DNA from: Antedon mediterranea
Taxonomy: Eukaryota > Echinodermata > Crinoidea > Comatulida > Antedonidae
Direction: 5' to 3'
Assembly (NCBI RefSeq): GCF_964355755.1
Contig: NC_092670.1
Location: 30,799,795 to 30,863,794, forward strand
Length of the DNA stretch: 64,000 nt
The notes under the pieces are model-generated. The model did no database searches, had not been told where the DNA came from, and saw only the letters and a program-made list of their open reading frames with translations. The position numbers and the translations under genes are program-made. Below, piece by piece: positions 61,345 to 64,000 of this stretch (within the stretch, counting starts at the first letter, position 1; each line of letters starts with the position of its first letter).

Positions 61345-62165
61345 AAAAAAAAGTTACTGATTCAAGATTCAAGAATTTTTTTTTTAAACAACAATAAAAA
61401 ACAAACATAAAAAATGTTGCAACAATTTAAAACGTGCAGTATTATAACAGATTAAAATACAAGATAAAAAGTTAAAAATAAAAAAACTGTTAAAAATGTA
61501 AAACTATTTAAAAATTGCATTATCGTCTTACATTAGAATTAAAAATATGAATGCTATTTACAACGAAGGATTTTCTAGTTCTACAAAAATTTGCTCTTGG
61601 AGGTCGTAGCCTAATACCTGATCTATTTAAGTTATAACAGTAATGTAACAGATGAGTGGGGTCTTTCATAATATTGTTTACTTTTTTTTAAATACTTTTT
61701 CATAGATAAATGAACAAGGCGTTAGATCAGCTTTAATAATACGTTGTGCAATTTTACGTGGTCTCTCAATCAGTATAGTTACCATAAAAACATCCAATGC
61801 TAAAAGATAAAATACTTTGAATAATACTTTGATAAAATAGAATTAAAATAGTGTTATCAACTCTAATTTGCTTGAGTTTTCTGAGAAAGTAGAGCCTTTG
61901 AGATGCCTTCTTGGAAATCATGAGAGAGTTTGACTCCCATTTTAATTTGTTGTCAATTATAGTACCTAAGTATTTGTATTGGGTTACTCTTTCAACCTCG
62001 GTTTCTTTAATAGTTATTACATTATGTTAAACTGCGGTTTTACGAAAATCTATTATCATCTCTTTGGTTTTAGTAATATTAAGTATTATTAAGTATTAAG
62101 TTCATATCCTCACACCAATTAACAAAACAATTACTGTCATCATTATTGGGTCCGTAAATGTTTGC
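61345..62165 (-). pseudogene. Rex1/Babar-like LINE reverse transcriptase remnant
   Basis: In minus-strand frames from about 62165 to 61690 the order is NDDSNCFVNWCEDMNL, NITKTKEMIIDFRKTAV, then VERVTQYKYLGTIIDNKLKW and SKKASQRLYFLRKLKQIRVD followed by LFYQSIIQSILSFSIGCFYG. This is the palm-thumb segment of a non-LTR RT of the Rex1/Babar type as known from fish and invertebrates. A small tandem duplication (AAGTATTATTAAGTATTAAG) disrupts the frame near 62085-62100. A 3' tail with TTCTTGAATCTTGAATC occupies about 61357-61375. The YADD motif and upstream parts are absent. Confidence 0.72.
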
Positions 62166-62651
62166 AATGGTAAATGATTATGATTGTGTTAATTTGATTT
62201 TGATAATTTTAGGTTTAATTTTATATTTTCTTTTGTCCATTTATATACTGTATTTTGTTTACATTTATGTATTGTAGTTAAGAACTGAACCACTTTGGAA
62301 ATCAGTACATTGTATTGAAAGTGTATTTCAGAATAAAGAAAGATTAAATAAATATTAAATAAATATATATAAATTTTTCATAATTGACATGTTTGCAATG
62401 ATTATTTTACCATACTGGACAACCTGTCCTTAAAATAAAAAAACCTTTAAATTAGAGATAATATTTCTTCATAAAATTACTGAATCATCATTTAAAAATA
62501 CCAAATGTTGTCATTTCCATATTATTTCCCAAATGATAAGTAATGTAAACCAAGCAAGTAATCATTTCAAAATAAAAAATACTTTACCACAATGCTTCTA
62601 TATTGCATTGTTTGGCTTCCTCTAATCTGTTTACTCCTTTATATTTTACAG
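62166..62651. other. non-coding, probable intron or 5' flank of the gene at 62652
   Basis: AT-rich, ending in a polypyrimidine tract and acceptor (CTCCTTTATATTTTACAG). AATAAAGAAAGATTAAATAA near 62331 could be another retroelement tail. No separate gene was recognised. Confidence 0.45.
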
Positions 62652-62892
62652 AAAATGGCAATCAAGAACTGTCAAGGGCAACTCCATCGTCCTCCGGACA
62701 TCACCCAAGTTGGGAAATTAGTTGTTGTTGTGCAAGATAAACAATTTTCATCTGAACATATTACAACAATCAGTGGTCCTGATATTGGTAATTATCAATA
62801 TCAGTGTTCAATCTATAGTGAAGAACATAGTAGTGAACCTACTGAAAAAGCAGGACCATTAAGAGGTCATGGTGATGTGAATTATGAACAAG
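62652..62892 (+). CDS. unknown host gene, exon 1 of those visible
   Basis: Preceded by a strong acceptor (pyrimidine-rich TTCCTCTAATCTG...TTTTACAG) and ended by AACAAG|GTATTA. The exon opens AAAATGGCA, an excellent start context, so the ATG at 62655 may be the initiator with a 5' UTR intron upstream; an upstream coding exon cannot be excluded. The 79 codons include GKLVVVVQDKQFSSEHITTI, then SGPDIGNYQYQCSIYSEEH, with alternating hydrophobic residues suggestive of beta strands. It ends in phase 1. Base composition is clearly less AT-rich than the surroundings. I do not recognise the family. The apparent hydrophobic N-terminus encoded at 62592-62651 is intron read-through, not a signal peptide. 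Confidence 0.7.
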
Positions 62893-63373
62893 GTATTATG
62901 GAAAGCTTTTTCATGCTAGTCCTGTATATTAAAAAATAATTAAAGATATATTGTCCCCCTAAAAAAAAAAAAAAAAATGTTTTTGTTGAATTATGCCATT
63001 TTATTATCACATAATAGTTATTCTCTTTGACCAAAAAATGGATTAAAAAAAAATTATTTGCCTTGAACAAAATGAAATTTAAAGCAAAACAAATATTTAA
63101 ATTGATTGTAATGTAATTCAATGGGTTTTTTGGTTGAATAAAGTAATTTATTTTGTATTTTTACAAGTGAAACATTAATTTGTATCGTTTTCTACGGAAG
63201 TGATTAACTTGATTAAAACATTTTCGCGACCCATCAATTTTTTTTGCAACCCATAGGTTGAGGAACGGCGCAGTAGACCATCTCTGAATGGTAATTTACT
63301 TTTTTCCAAACCTATACTATACAGTACTAGTTACTGTTATTTGTTCATGACCACCATCTTGTTTCTTTTACAG
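62893..63373 (+). other. intron of the unknown gene
   Basis: Bounded by GT at 62893 and CAG at 63371-63373 with a TTGTTTCTTTTACAG acceptor. Contains poly-A (about 62962-62976) and AT-rich sequence. The phase-1 join gives GTC (Val) followed by ACG ATG, keeping the frame open. Confidence 0.65.
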
Positions 63374-63600
63374 TCACGATGACATCTTCCAGTGATAAAG
63401 AGAGCATTGAATATGGACATTCAGTTTTACACGTATTGGGCAAGAGCATCCTAACCGCAATTCCACAAACACACAGCAGTGACCCTAAGTTTGAGAGTAC
63501 TGCAAGTGAAAGTGGGAAGCAATCTGTTGGAAATGACTCTCACAGTACTAAAGAAGGGAACAATTACCACAACAAAGATACACAGCAGAAGCATCAACAG
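63374..63600 (+). CDS. unknown host gene, exon 2
   Basis: Starts after TTTTACAG and ends CAACAG|GTATGG. Joined to the previous exon it reads V-T-M-T-S-S-S-D-K without a break, and all 75 following codons are open, ending in phase 0. The peptide is hydrophilic, rich in Ser, His, Lys, Gln, Asn and Thr: HVLGKSILTAIPQTHSSDPK, ESGKQSVGNDSHSTKEGNN, DTQQKHQQ. It is probably a disordered linker. Consistent phase, good splice sites and low AT content are the reasons for calling it coding. No domain was recognised. Confidence 0.68.
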
Positions 63601-63982
63601 GTATGGATTACATTTTTTTAATCTATTACCAAAATAAAATGTAGTATAAATCATTGGCACCTTGAGAAAAATTGGAGATATTGTGAGTAATGTCTGGTAT
63701 GATAGGTCTGTAAAACCTGTTTTCCACTAGTTGAATTATTTGTGTAATTCAAAAGCTTAAATTCCTGTGCATATGTATTTAATGTATAATCAAAGCTCAT
63801 TGTGAAAAACAGCCTTAAAAAGCACTCCAGTAAAGTATTAACAGTGTCCGCCCATTTATGCCCATGTTTGACGTTCTAAACTCTCTTTGCTGGCAAACCA
63901 TAGTGGGGTTTCCAATGTTCCTGATATTACTATGTTTTTTCCTTTAATTTTTGTAAATAAATCTAAAAATGTTTCATTGTAG
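63601..63982 (+). other. intron of the unknown gene
   Basis: Starts GTATGG and ends in TTTCATTGTAG at 63982. AT-rich, with no coding content seen. Confidence 0.5.
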
Positions 63983-64000
63983 ACTGGTGCTTGTGGAGAT
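63983..64000 (+). CDS. unknown host gene, exon 3, cut by window end
   Basis: The last 18 bases follow a TTCATTGTAG acceptor and read ACTGGTGCTTGTGGAGAT, in the phase 0 left by the previous exon, giving T-G-A-C-G-D with no stop. The stretch is too short for independent proof; the call rests on the acceptor and phase agreement. Confidence 0.38.

Noticed and set aside
62592-62651. Hydrophobic N-terminus (signal-peptide-like) of the right-end gene
   Set aside because: The stretch is the polypyrimidine tract and acceptor of an intron; hydrophobic residues come from its T-rich codons.

Overview
This is a gene-poor, AT-rich, intron-rich animal (metazoan) nuclear DNA window, most likely from a marine invertebrate. 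The over-represented octamer TAGGCCTA, Penelope-, L2/CR1- and Rex1-like retroelements, many long-inverted-repeat DNA transposons and minisatellites are the kind of mix I associate with echinoderm-grade deuterostomes, but nothing here fixes the species. There are no bacterial operons, no tRNA or rRNA genes and no CRISPR array.

Only one host gene is well supported. It lies at the right end on the + strand: three exons (62652-62892, 63374-63600, 63983-64000, the last cut by the window edge) joined by introns with good splice sites and compatible phases. I do not recognise its product. An isolated exon-like stretch at 10047-10159 is a weak second candidate.

Layout. 1-5042: a 39-bp minisatellite, a 21-bp repeat and two dispersed-repeat fragments. 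5043-8876: a 3.8-kb DNA transposon with roughly 510-bp inverted repeats and a decayed + strand gene ending in a CXC-type cysteine-rich domain. 8877-25600: mostly featureless DNA with an exon candidate, a 201-bp tandem duplication, an 86-bp satellite with an inverted arm, a hairpin and a MITE. 25605-26694: a hAT-like element with a 5-bp target duplication. 26700-38660: mostly featureless, with a Penelope/hammerhead-like scrap, a MITE and a LINE/SINE tail. 38661-43960: a 131-bp repeat family on both sides of an L2/CR1-like LINE (minus strand) whose endonuclease has been deleted. 44487-50195: a minisatellite-armed foldback element (copy A), then a 3.1-kb inverted-repeat element with a second foldback element nested in it. 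50620-51545 and 54538-55841: two inverted-repeat elements flanked by TAA, the second carrying another nested element. 56735-58572: copy B of the minisatellite-armed foldback, in opposite orientation. 58573-62165: two decayed LINEs. 62652-64000: the host gene.

The most interesting structure is the pair of foldback elements A and B, about 10 kb apart and inverted. Their cores align in reverse complement, but one arm (array plus a 16-bp landmark) is flipped between them, which suggests inversion by recombination between the minisatellite arms. All calls come from reading the sequence by eye; boundaries of decayed repeats are approximate and no alignment or database search was run.
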